Source: Pelecanus crispus
Lineage: Eukaryota > Chordata > Aves > Pelecaniformes > Pelecanidae
NCBI RefSeq assembly: GCF_030463565.1
Contig: NC_134643.1
Coordinates: 40,834,221 to 40,898,220, forward strand
Length of the DNA: 64,000 nt
Reading direction: 5' to 3'
Shown here: positions 11,946-24,361 of the stretch, in pieces
Layout of the letters: every line of letters starts with the position of its first letter
Numbering within the stretch: the stretch's first letter is position 1
Notes under the pieces: model-generated
What the model saw: only the letters and a program-made list of their open reading frames with translations
Told to the model about the DNA's origin: nothing
Database searches by the model: none
Program-made: the position numbers and the translations under genes

Positions 11946-14401
11946 GAACATTGGAAAGATATTAATCAGCACAATATTAGATGTATTTCTGAGATGGAAT
12001 GTCTTTACTTCATGACTTGCAAGACGTTTGACAGGCTGGAGAGTTGATTGGTTTTGCCATGCCTTAGGACAGTGTGACATCTTTTTCCCAGATGGAGATG
12101 TTGAAGCAGTAGCTTTAAAGGGGAAACTCCCACTATTTTTTTTTCCTCTCCCTGCAGAAATGCAAGCTTTGGTTTATATATAAAATGAACGATCTAGTGC
12201 TGTGTTTGATCTCGGTAGCAATGTGTCTTATGCTGAGCTTTTCTGAAATGACAGCAGTAGCTTTTTGCTTAGCTGCACAGCAGAGCAAAACAGAGCTGAC
12301 TGTGCAGCAGTTATCCTTCAGACATGTCTAAATTTTTCAGTCTATTTATGAGTATCAACAAACACTTTGTGCATACTTTCACCATGCGTTGAATGCTTCT
12401 ATTTTCCTTTAATTTAGCTTAAAACTAGTAATGGAATTCCTGAGGTTTTGAAAGGAATAGCTCTTGGCAAGCCTAGAGTTTTGAAACCAAAGGCAAATTA
12501 AGATACCAAGCAAACACAGGGAGGGCTACTTCTTCAGGGAAGTATGTTAAGATCCTTCCGACATCTTAGAGTTTGTTGTATTTATGTTTTAAAAAAATAT
12601 ATATCTATTTGAATTTCTTCTTTAAAGCACAGTTGTTGTTTTTCTTTTAAAAAAGATCATACTGGAACATTAAGCCTTTTTTTGCCTCTTGATGTCACTC
12701 AACAAGTTCAGCCTTTTCAGCCAACCCTTAGAAGTAGAGGGTGTAATACTCCTTTCTTTGTAGCTCTCTGTATTTTTCAGTAACTCAAACACTGATTGAA
12801 GCATGTAATCAGATTACAAATTTTAGTTTAAATAAAATATGCTTTTGCTTTTAAATTACCACAATAATTGTAATCAAAAGTAGTTGTTACGCATCTGTCA
12901 GGGGGTACAATAATAGAATGAAAAAAATTATTTACATTTTCAAAGTGCAATTGCACTTTTTTTATAAAGCATATGGTTAAGCTGCTTTAGCTTTGTGGGA
13001 ACAAGAGGAGATATGATGTAGGAAAACTTGCCTGGCTGTCACAGCCTTGTCCCTCTTTGGTATCTGCGGTGCTGCTTGCTGCAAGCATCTTCCCTCTTTC
13101 GTACCCTCTTCCCACTAATCCCGAGGTGTGCAGTGTTCATAGAAATCTTGCATGCTATCTCCTTTATTTAGGTTACTGCATTTCTTTGTAGAGTTTCATG
13201 GCTCTATGTGCCTTCATTCAGTCCAGCATTTCCTTGCAGTGTTTCTTATTATCATAAACATTTTGAACGTCTCGGAGCTCATCATCATCTCTCACTATCA
13301 TCTCTCTCAAACTTAACTTGTTTCCTCGCCATTTGCAATGCTGCTGACAGTGGTATAATCCTCTCTCGCCCAGGGCAGTTGTTTGGGACTAGCCCTCTTT
13401 TTTCCCCTCTTCTCCTTGAATCCACAGTCACGTTTTAGTCATATCCTTCTTCTTCCTTGTCCAAACAATATTTTCAAGACCACGTTTTCTTTTTCTGTCT
13501 TTACCAATGAAGTTTAGGCCTGTATCTGTCATCTGGAATACTTCACGTACCTCTTCCCTCTTCTTCTGATATTCCTAGCTGCAATCTGTTTAAAATACAG
13601 CTGGTACGGTTTTTCGGTAGTCTGATTGCTAGTTTTCCTCATCAAGCTAAAGCTCATTGTCTTTGAATTCAAAGAACTGCATGTCCTGTTTCTGCATCAT
13701 ACTCTTCTTTCTCCCTGCTACTCTTGGAGCTCAAATTTATCTTCCCCCCCCCCGTCTTTACTTCATGATTCATGGCATATTCTTCACTTTAGGAAACTTT
13801 TAATTATATGTTATATATATTAATGCTACTACAGGAGAAAATGACTGCACCTTGGACTTTTCTTCATGGGTATAGAGTATCCTGTTGTCTGCTTATACAG
13901 ATGAACTGCCTTTTTATCTACGAAAGTTGACAGGGATGCATATTACCTTTGGATCTTTTCTTATAGAGGCCTGTGAAATGTATATTGCTGTATATCTTCC
14001 AAATCGGGTTCACTTGTCTGATGACTATAGTTTTTACTTTGGAGTAAGCAAAGAGCACTGGTGGCATGCTTTAAATTCTATTGTGCGAGTACAATGTCAG
14101 ATTTTGTTGACTTCTATTATCGTATGTGATTTCAGTGAGTAAATATTTTTTTCTGTACTTGGCAGGTTTCTTTGGTGAGACAAATCAGATGTAATCTGTA
14201 GCTTTTATTTAAATGACACACAAATTGAATTAAACTGGCAATAAAAGTAGTATTAAGTACCATGTCCTATACTTAACTTATTGCAGAACTAAAGCTAATA
14301 TTAACAGAGGTAATAGACTTTTATTAGTAAGGAAAGCTAAGTGACTTTTTTTTTTTATGTGTCGTGAAACTTCGGGTCACCAGGTTTTTGAGTCAGTGAC
14401 T

Positions 14402-14450
14402 TGTGTTTTGGTTTTTGGGTGGTGGTGGTTTGGGTTTTGGGGTTTTTTTT
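14402..14450 (+). repeat. G/T-rich block with potential G-quadruplex
   Basis: G runs at 14417-14419, 14421-14422, 14424-14425, 14427-14428, 14432-14434 and 14439-14442 are separated by short T spacers, then T10. The strand is the sense strand of FRS2 intron 1, so both DNA and pre-mRNA could fold into a G-quadruplex. Similar T-run plus GG/GGG tracts recur elsewhere in this intron. Confidence 0.6.
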
Positions 14451-17400
14451 TTGAGAAAGTTAAACTTTTGGGGCTCTTCATTATTTGAATGTTTTTGGCT
14501 AGTAACACAATGGAAAAATAAAGCAATTGGAATAATCCATTTTAATACATAGCTTGCTGTATCTCTTAGAAATGTGTTAGGATAGTAGAATTAAATCGTT
14601 GTGCATATCTTCTGGGTCATGGCAGGTGCCTTGTGTTTCATTCTCTTAAAATCTACTGAGTAGCTTTCATGCCTTGAAATGGAGAGTGCAGTGTACATGT
14701 TACTCATCAATTTGTATTGCCACAAAAGTAAAAGGACTAGAGCAGTGGTAATTTTAGTGTTAATTCTCTTAGGTGTACAAATGTTAATGCTGAAGTAAGC
14801 TGAGTGTTTCATATTGGTCTGTACGGTATTTGTGCAGCTAGACTGGAGGTAGTCTTAAATTCTTAAATAACGGGCTCCCACTTCAAGGTTCCTAAAAGCA
14901 CTTAATTGGCAAATGTTTAGATACTTTGTGTGGATGTGAATGCATACTTCGTTATCTTTCTGATAGCTCTCTTTCTTCATTTACTATGTAAGTTTTAGGT
15001 GGTAGTATTCAGCTCCTGAGAGAACTTCACTTGGAATTTTGCTGGGAAGAGTACCATTACAGTAAACCTTGTTGATAAAAGGCATTTGGTTAAGACATTT
15101 TAGGTCTTAAAAAGTAATGAACAAGCTAATATTAAATACAGTATTATCCAATAAATTGTGCTCTAAACTTGAACTTTGTGGTATTTATTTAGTATTATTA
15201 TAATAATATTGTTATGCCTATATTTAGAGAAATTCTGAGTAATACATGCCAGTTGGTCAGTCCTGCAACTCCAGAGTGCTCCATTCCTAAAAATTGCTGG
15301 GCTAGAAAAGAATGTATACAGGAAGGGAAAACGGGGATGTGCTACATAGGCTTCAGACAAACTATTTTCTTTTTTTACTTTTTCTTCCCTCCTCCTCCTT
15401 TTTCTAGTAGACAGGTAGATGGGTGAACCTTTCTTATCCAGTGCTTACATCCTCCCTCCCCAAGTTCGAAAACTTTTTCTGGTAACAGAAGGGGGGAGAG
15501 CATTTCCAGCTTGTCCTCTGGGTCTTCAGTTCTAGAGCAGTGTGTGTTTTGTCTCAGAGGCACAACATATACCAGAAACTTAGATAAGCCTCTAGTTTCT
15601 GTTTAAGTGTATACTATGACTGTTACTTTAAGATACTTATGGCCACTTAGGGTCTTGAAATATTTCTACTACTAAAGGATAACAAAGTGCCCTTCAAAAT
15701 TGAAAATTCAAGTTCTGTGCTTGGGTTTTCTGTGCCTACAGTGAATGTGGATCATCTAACCCTCACAAATGTGTTTTCTTTTACTATTACTTTAGTCCAT
15801 AAGTGTCAGTACGTTTGCTTAGTAAATATTTATTCCTTCCTGCTTCAGGGTTCCTTGTTCTGTTAAGTCCCTATAAACTGGTCCCATAGAGCACAACTTC
15901 ATACACGTCTACTAAATTTAATTTTACTTCTCTTGAAGAGTTTGTATTTCTTAATGTCAGCTGTAATATACAATTTTATTTGTTAAATGGATGTAACTTA
16001 CTAATTTTAAATGGTATTGTTTTTAAATAGTTTCATATTAAAATAAAAAGTAGTTTAATGTTGTTAGTTTAATGTTGTCAGTAGTGTGAAATTAAAAAGA
16101 AAACTACCTTTCCAAAGATTTGATTGTGCCAATACCATATCAGTTTAGCATTTTTCTGTGAATTCTTCACTGCTGATGTTAAAATAAATCAATAACACTT
16201 AATTATACTCAAGCCTGTCCCCTATCCTGTCTCTCCCCTTCAAGAATATAAGCACCTTGGACTTATGCTGGGGCTCATCCTAAGGCAAGCTGTGAATGTT
16301 TGTGTCCTGGTTTAAATATTTGTCAAGTTTTAAGGTTCACAGGTACAAGTGTGTAAAAAATGAATTGGCAAGCAGTTAAATTAAGTTTTATGTTCACATC
16401 TCACTTCTGACAGCTTCCTGTACTCTTATCTATTGATAGTAAATTGGAGCAGAGTTTATTTAGATTCTGATTCATGTAAGATTTTGCTTAGTGTTTTGAC
16501 TTGTCATTGAACTACATGTGACAAAACTTAGCGAGATATGTAGAAAGAATAAGGTTCAACTTAAGCGTATGCCGGTCAGTTTGGAATTTACTGGTTATAA
16601 GCTCTCCTTAGGAAGGATGATTGTGGTTTGGAGTAGAAAGATGTCTGAAGAGGAGAAAACCTGTTCAGATGAGGCTTTGAGGAGAGACCGAAGTACTTAT
16701 TAAGTAGTATATTCTAGGGAAAGCTCTTAATAAAATCATTAAATGTTGACTACCATGAGATACTTCACGCTAATCAGTAGAGTGATATTAACTAGTTATG
16801 TGATGTGTCAAACTGCTCTTGCACTGATTGTAAGGTGACTGGTTGCAGTGGTACCATTTGGTTGGCTCCAGTGCTGACTTACAAAGTGAGTAGTGCGTTA
16901 AGGATGGTGCATTGGATTCTTATGAAGTGTTCTCTCATAAGCGTAAGTTTTTATATTGTACACAAAATATGTGGTTTTAGGCTTTTGCACCAAAAAAAGT
17001 TAAGTATTTGTTTCAACATGCTATGCATTTAGTAGCTAATTATTTTGCAATTGACTGACAGTTCTTTTATGAACTGCTGTAGTGCTTGATAGAGTTCTAG
17101 AATTTTTTCAAGAAAATAAACATATTTGGAGTAAGACGTATTTTCTAATCCTGCTGTCAGATGTCAAAATGTCTAGAATAGGTATTTCTTCATGTTGCTT
17201 TCCAATGCCCCACATAAGTGTGTGACCTAGATGTATGTCGGTTTTATTTTTTTCTTTTAAAGGAGTTATGCTTTTATTGTGGATTAATAGCTAAATTTTT
17301 TTGGGGGGTAGGATGGGGAAGGGACAGCTAGTGTTCATTCTTTTGTAGAAAGAAAATCTTCATCTCTGTTCCATCACTTGGCTGCATTCAGCTTTGTGTT

Positions 17401-20199
17401 CTGCTCCATCATTAGTCTGTAGAAATGCTAGCAGTCAGATTGTCAAAAATTGGACATAACCCAGGACCTGAAAAGAATGTAAACTCTTGTATAATGAAAT
17501 ATATAAAACTTCCTTGTCAGCTAAGGCTGAATAAGTGAAATACTGTATTAATGAGGTTTTTAAGGAGTTATATTTTAGGTTTGTTCTGTATGAAATGTTA
17601 TTTCTAAAGCGTGCTATACCAAGGAAATGTAGGTTCAGAAAGCCTTCTATATTCTTGATTTCAGAACAAACAAGGAAGTATCACAAGAATGCTTGAGATG
17701 ATGGAATAATAAAGCCTAGCAGTGTATGAACAGTAGAAGTGTTTTATGTATTACTTCGAATAGTAAATGTTGTGGGCTGGCTGTTAGTAATTTGAGAGAG
17801 ATCTTGGTTTACATTCATTGTAAAGGCTTTCTATGAATTAATTCCAATACAAACACAACTTCAGTGAAGTTACATCACTGATTATCTTTCATAATGGATG
17901 GACTATTTTGAGGTGGGTAGTTACAGGAAATTTTGTAACTGCATAGGGGCATGTAAAAAGAATATAAAACTAGAAAGAATAAGGAGGTGTTGTCTTTGAA
18001 ATGCAAGTCTAGAGTTATGAATAAAATTAACTAAAACTGTCAGCAAAATGTATGATGTTAAATTTTGTATGTTAAAAGCTACTTGCCGAATCATACATAG
18101 TCTAACCCTAACAACAAACTTTATTTAAACTTTCTTTGGGTTTCAGATCTGTGTTTGTGAGTATGTTGCTTTTATGCTATTGGTGGGAGTAAAACCATTG
18201 CTCAACAGAAAATTGGTAAAAATGTCAGAAACCTAGAAGCTGAGTTGCTTTTGCTCTGTGCTAAAATCCCATCACACTTTTCTTTCCAAACCGAGATATG
18301 GAGAAGAAGAAAATTCCACACTACTTTTTTTGTTAAATAGTGTGTAATTTGGGACTAGGGACCTTTTTTTTTTTTAATATTTTTATAGAAACGCATTATT
18401 ACTCAGACTTGAAATTTTTGTGCTGGTGCAGATACACAGCGAGTAGATCATACCCACTTCCTCTAAATATATTTTTAAGTTGTTTGAATGGCACAGTTTT
18501 GCCCAGCTGCTTTACACTTGGGTGAAGTGTTAATGGTTAAATTGGAGGTCAGTAGGTTTTGGTTTTTTATTTTAACTCAAAAATAGTGACAGCATAGCTT
18601 GGGGCTGGCGGTACACTTTTTTCTACTGTTTGCTTTGCACAGTCATCTTGTACATGGATGATTAAACTATTTGTAAATCAGTTTACAGTATGCCTTGCAG
18701 TATTTTTTGTTTGCTTGCTTTAAAAGGCCATGATGTGAACTACAGCAGTTTAGCGGCTGATTCGCGAGTGGTTCAGTGTTTGGCTCCTGAACGAGGTAGG
18801 AATTTTGTTGGGTGGTTGGCACCTTGTGAGGATAGTGAATTTATCCACTGGATCCTTGGTAATGGTGGTTGTTACTTCCCAGAACTTCATTTGATTTCCA
18901 AGAAAACTGTAAATGTTTCCCTATGAAGTGCGTGCATTCATAGGCACGCATTAGGCCTGTGCCTAATGTAATGAATTGTACCAATGGGTTATGTGGTGTC
19001 CTGCAATTTTTCATACAGATTTTGTGCATTATTTATACATCTATTTTAGTACTTTTTTCCCTAACTAAGCTACTGGATGTGCTTTAAGGTTATATTTCAC
19101 TATTGATGGCATAAGTCTTTAGTAGTGACTTGGCAGAGATTTTAAACACTTGCAGATGTAATTAAACTGCTCAAAAGTGTCAACTATAGATGATTCTCTA
19201 GGGAAACTGTCAGATGAGTCATGTACAGTACGACTCAAGTAGTAGACTGAGTTTTGAGGATCTTATGATTTCTTCTCTTTCCTTAGGCTATCTGATGGCC
19301 AGCAAGGAAACCTAGATGTGCTAGAGATTAAACAACTTGGCTATTGCTTCAGTACATAGTGAGTTACAAAAATGGCTAAAACTAACATACCCATACAAAT
19401 TTGTTCTATCCAGTTTGGCTTTAGTTCAGTGAGTATAATAGACAAAAGGTATCACCTCAGCAGCCAAGAATTAATGCATTTTAGATTGCATAATGTAAAA
19501 ATTACACCACTGGGGCAAACTGATCCATGTTGCTGCTGTGTAGGGCTATTAGAATGGGGAAAGTTAACATGCTCATGATCCTGTTTGAAGTAGGCTGGTG
19601 TGATAGGGCTGCCTGGAAAGGTCACTGTCTCTGCTGCAGAAGAATTTGCATCAGTCTGCAGCACTAGGCAGGCTTCAGAATTTGACAGCAGCCCTCCTTG
19701 CAGCATACCACAGGCTTTCAGTTGCTGGCACAGCAGAAGCGAGGGGTGACTATAATCTGGCTGTGGTTCCATCATATATTATTTAAAAGTTTTCCAACTG
19801 TTTGTTTTCCCTTCTGCACTATACTTTGCTGCCCTCTCACTTGCGATGTTATAGATGTGCATAGGGTGACTGAAATAATGTAAATTAAAAGTCCTTTCTC
19901 CTTCCCAAGGAAAGTAACATCAGTACATGTGCTTTGCATAATGTTCTTGCTTCTCTAGTTACTTTCCAGAACACTCTTAAGCAGTATTGACTTCTAAATG
20001 AAACCCAACAATTTTCTCCTACTGTAATTTAGGGGGTAATGTACAGAAATTGATCTGCTTATTCAGATAGTCAACGTAAATGGGTTGGAATTTATGAAGA
20101 AGCGTGAGATGTTAGGTTAATAATCTTTGAAATATTCAGAGTTAAATAATTTACTTGAAGTTGTACAACAGTATCAAAGCACATATGTTTGGAATAAGC

Positions 20200-20276
20200 A
20201 AATTATTAGTGTGCATGGTTGGACTGGATGATCTTAAAGGTCTTTTGCAACCTAAACAATTCTATGATTCTATGAT
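20200..20276 (+). mobile_element. CR1 3'-end fragment
   Basis: The stretch GGTTGGACTGGATGATCTTA, AAGGTC and TTTTGCAACCTAAACAATTC ending in two ATTCTATG-type repeats is the standard avian CR1 3' terminus. Only the last 70 bp or so is present, as expected for a severely 5'-truncated retrotransposed copy inserted on the + strand. Confidence 0.85.
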
Positions 20277-21449
20277 CAGCTATTGTAGAGAATATATACA
20301 ATTCAGATGTAGAACTGGACCTGTGGAAACCTGGGGTGTTTCACATAGGTGAGCATCCTAAAGGTTGGTGGGGTTAAACAGAAGTTGTAGGAGCTGGGAA
20401 AGATAAGATAAGGTAGTGGATGAGCATAGGAAATTGAATGGGAACTAATAAAGAAGGTGGATTAGGAATTGGTTAAGCAGCAGCTTGATCTTTGGAATAT
20501 TTTGAATTTTGGGTGCTTGATTTAATTTATCCTAATATCACCTATTACATATAGAATTTGAATGACAGTGTTTTACTGTCTTAGCGGTAGCTACTTATCG
20601 TGTCTCTTAGTTGTAAATTACTTCCAAAATATCTGCAATATTGTTACGCTGGGATAGTGGCTTCTGTGCTTTTGTTTTGGGGTGTCTTTCAGTGTAGACA
20701 AAGGGGTTGCAATAAATGGATAGAGTATCTGGGATTAAAGTGCACCATAAGTAGCATAATGTTTATTTCACACTGCTTCTGTAACTGTGTCTAAATTTTC
20801 TTCAGTTCCTTTCTATTTCTGTTCTAGAAAATAGTGTAGCTTTTGCAGATGTTGTTGTTGGATTGCAGTTTCCGTAACATACTCTTGTTGACTAATTCAA
20901 TTATTGCTGGATGTAATGTGTTGCTTTGAGAGCAGCTTGTGTTTTGTTTGCCTGTACAGTCTGAGACACACCATTTTCATTTTGAATTTTTTATATTAAC
21001 TGCAAAAGTACAGAGAGAAAGAATAAGAGTCATGGTTTATCTTGGATTATCCAAACTTGCTTTGGAACATTATTGCCAAAGGCTATTACACTTAGTGATT
21101 ATTATGTTTATGAAGTTGTTGTATTTTCTCAAACCACAATTCTTGTAAAAGGATAATTAAGTTAAAGCTTGGGCTATTCTTTGCAGATTCTGTGCCAGCG
21201 CCAAAATATTTTCAAACAATATGTAGTTATAATTTCAAAGGTATCCTTTTAACTTGAAATACTAAGTAGTGTAGTAAGTTTTTAAAACATGCTACCGTCC
21301 TCCTTCTAGTTTACTGAATATTAATTTTAAGGCAAAAGCTAGCCATTTATCTTGCACTGCCATTAGCAATCAGATGTGAAATGCACTGCTTCATATGAAG
21401 GCTTAAAGTTTGTGTTCTTGCTCTAAATTAATCTTTATCCTGTTGATCA

Positions 21450-22431
21450 CAGAGAAGGACTTGTGGGTGATGTGGTGGCTGGGGGCTGACTTTGGCATAG
21501 CGATCACGAAATGGTAAGAGTTTTCAATTGTTGGACAAGTAAGGAGCGGGGTTAGCAGAACTGCTATCTTGGACTTTCAGAGGGCAGACTTTGGCCTGTT
21601 TAGGAGCCTGGTTGACAGAGTCCCTTGGGAGGTAGTCCTGAAGGTCAAAGGAGTCTGGGAAGGCTGGACATTCTTCAAGAAGGAAATCTTAAAGGCACAG
21701 GAGCAGGCCGTCCCCATGTGTCGAAAGGTGAGCCAGTCGGGAAGACAACCAGCCTGGCTGAAAAGAGAGCTTTGGCTGAAACTCAGGAAAAAAAAAAAAA
21801 AGAGAGTTTATGATCTTTGGAAGAAGGGGCAGGCAACTCATGAGGACTACAAGGATGTTGTGAGGCTATGCAAGGAGAAAATTAGAGGGGCCAAAGCTCA
21901 GCTAGAACTTAATCTGGCTACTGCTGTAAAAGACAATAAAAAATGTTTCTAGAAATACATTAGCAACAAAAGGAGGGCTGAGGAGAATCTCTGTCCTTTA
22001 TTGGATGCAGGGGGGAAGCATAGCGACAAAGGATGAGGAAAAGGCTGAGGTACTTAATGCATTCTTTGCCTCAGTAAGACCAGTTGTTCTCCAGGTACCC
22101 ATCCCCCTGACCCGGAAGACAGGGATGGGGAGCAGAATGAAGTCCCCATAATCCAGGGAGAAATGGTTAGCGATCTGCTACACCACTTAGACACTCACAA
22201 ATCTATGGGGCCAGATGGGTATGCCCAAGGGTACAGAGAGAGCTGGCAGAAGTGCTCACCAAGCCACTTTTAATCCTTTATCAGCAGTCCTGGCTAACTG
22301 GGGAGGTCCCAGATGACTGGAGGTTAGCAAATGGGATGCCTGTCTACAAGAAGGGCCGGAAGGAGGATCTGGGGAACTAAAGGCCTGTCAGTCTGACCTC
22401 AGTGCTGGTGAAGGTTGTGGAGCAGATCATC
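21450..22431 (+). mobile_element. CR1 LINE, 5' part of the host copy (ORF2, endonuclease end to start of RT)
   Basis: The frame at 21569-21952 reads FQRADFGLFRSLV..VPWEV..KGVWEGW, which I recognise as the region after the endonuclease in CR1 ORF2. It is closed by a TAG, and decayed sequence in other frames continues towards the RT start ([15 protein letters not shown] near 22386-22430). The element lacks its 5' end. At 22431 homology breaks inside GAGCAGATCATC and resumes at 23045 with ATCCTGAGTGCTG, so this piece and 23045-24331 are one insertion split by a later one. It is a defective pseudo-copy of a LINE, not a host gene. Confidence 0.85.
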
Positions 22432-23044
22432 ATGAGCGTGTCCAGAGAAGGGCAACAAAGCTGGTGAAGGGTCTAGAGCACAAGTCTTACGAGGAGCAGC
22501 TGAGGGAATTGGGATTGTTTAGCCTGGAGAAGAGGAGGCTGAGGGGAGACCTTATCGCTCTCTTCAACTACCTGAAAGGAGGTTGTAGTGAGGTGGGTGT
22601 TGGTCTCTTCTCCCAAGTAGTTAGTGATAGGATGAGAGGAAATGGGCTCAAGCTGCGCCAGGGGAGGTTTAGACTGGATATTAGGAAAAATTTTTTCACG
22701 GAAAGGGTATTCAGGCATTGGAACAGGCTGCCCAGAGAGGTGGTGGAGTCCCCATCCCTGGAAGTGTTCAAAAAACGTGTTGACGTGGCACTTTGGGACA
22801 TGGTTTAGTGGGCATAGTGGTGTTGGGTTGATGGTTGGACTGATGATCTTAGAGATCCTTTCCAACCTTAATGATTCCTATTTTTTACTTTCATTAAAAA
22901 ATAATCCAGCCACCAAGCCAGGAAACATGAAATTGCTACTCTACCCTCAATTGGTTTAGTGGTAGACTTGGTAGTGTTAGGTTAATGGTTGGACTGGATG
23001 ATCTTAAAGGTCTTTTCCAACCTGAACGATTCAATAATTCTATG
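22432..23044 (+). mobile_element. CR1 copy nested inside another CR1, with two 3' tails
   Basis: From 22434 the sequence matches the ORF2 C-terminal region ([19 protein letters not shown] and onward, frame 22464-22808), then a CR1 3' end finishing at about 22880. About 75 bp of non-CR1 DNA follows (22881-22952), then a second CR1 3' end of about 90 bp (22953-23044) with an AATTCTATG-like terminus. The matching region of the host copy (from 23885) is roughly 90% or more similar by eye. The insert could be one 3'-transducing copy that used a downstream CR1 tail, or two separate insertions. Confidence 0.8.
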
Positions 23045-24331
23045 ATCCTGAGTGCTGTCACGCAGCATGTACAGGGCAACCAGGTGATCAGGCCCAGTCA
23101 GCATGGGTTTATGAAAGGCAGGTCCTGTTGACTAACCTGATTTCCTTCTATGACAAGGTGACCCACTTAGTGGATGAGGGAAAGGCTGTGGATGTTGTCT
23201 ACCTAGATTTTAGTAAAGCCTTTGACACTGTTGCCCACAGCATTCTCCTGGAGAAGCTGGCTGCTTATGGCTTGGATGGGTGTACTCTTCCCTGGGTAAA
23301 AAACTGTCTGGATGGCCAGCCCCAAAGAGTTGTGGTGAATGGAGTTAAATCCAGTTGGCGGCTGGTCACAAGTGGTGTTCTCCAGGGCTCAGTATTGGGG
23401 CCAGTACTGTTTAGTATCTTTACCAATGATCTGGATGAGGGGATTGAGTGCACCCTCAGTAAGTTTGCAGATGACACCAAGTTGGGCAGGAGTGTTGATC
23501 TGCTGGAGGGTAGAAAGGCCCTGCAGAGGGATCTGGATCGATGGGCTTGAGGCCAGCTGTATGAGGTTCAACAAGGCCAAGTGCCGGGTCCTGCACTTGG
23601 GTCACAACAACCCCATGCAACGCTACAGGCTTGGGGAAGAGTGGCTGGAAAGCTGCTCGGAGGAAAAGGACCTGGGGGTGTTGGTTGACAGCTGGCTGAA
23701 CATGAGCCAGCAGTGTGCCCAGGTGGCCAAGAAGGCCAACAGCATCCTGGCTTGTATCAGGAATAGTGTTGCCAGCAGGAGGAGGGAAGTGATCGTTCCC
23801 CTGTACTTGGCACTGGTGAGGCCGCACCTGGAATACTGTGTCCAGTTTTGGGCCCCTCACTACAAGAAAGACATTGAGGTGCTGGAGCGTGTCCAGAGAA
23901 GGGCAACGAAGCTGGTGAAGGGTCTGGAGCACAGGCCTTATGAGGAGCGGCTGAGGGAACTGGGGTTGTTTAGCCTGGAGAAGAGGAGGCTGAGGGGAGA
24001 CCTTATCGCTCTCTGCAACTACCTGAAAGGAGGTTGTGGTGAGGTGGGTGTTGGTCTCTTCTCCTAAGTAACAAGGACAAGAGGAAACAGCCTCTAAATT
24101 GCACCAGGGGAGGTTTAGATTGGGTATTAGGAAAAAGTTCTTTATGGAAAGGGTATTCAGGTGTTGGAACAGGCTGCCCAGAGAGGCGGCGGAGTTCCCA
24201 TCCCTGGAGGTATTTAAAAGATGTGTAGATGTGGTGCTTAGGGACATGGTTTAGTGATGGACTTGGCAATGTTGTGTTTATGGTTGGACTTGATGATCTT
24301 AAAGGTCTTTTCCAACCTAAATGATTCTATG
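23045..24331 (+). mobile_element. CR1 LINE, 3' part of the host copy (RT domain to 3' tail)
   Basis: Frame 23128-23550 encodes reverse-transcriptase blocks including [24 protein letters not shown] and KFADDTKL (FADD catalytic box at about 23464-23475). A frameshift near 23550 moves the reading into frame 23339-24067, which carries [32 protein letters not shown] and [17 protein letters not shown], all CR1 ORF2 C-terminal landmarks. A TAA at 24065 ends it before the usual C-terminus, and the 3' end finishes with GATTCTATGATC at about 24331. The frameshift and stops make it non-autonomous. It reads in the FRS2 sense direction inside intron 1. Confidence 0.9.
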
Positions 24332-24341
24332 ATCTTTGGGT

Positions 24342-24361
24342 GGGGGGGGGGGGGGGGGGGG
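24342..24361. repeat. G20 homopolymer just after the CR1 3' end
   Basis: Twenty consecutive G follow GATCTTTGGGT immediately downstream of the CR1 tail. It could be a G-quadruplex former or a microsatellite seeded at the insertion site. Its length should be treated with caution, because long G runs are error-prone in sequencing. Confidence 0.8.

Noticed and set aside
22464..22808. 114-codon open frame as a possible host gene
   Set aside because: It is the C-terminal part of CR1 ORF2 in the nested LINE copy ([17 protein letters not shown] motif).
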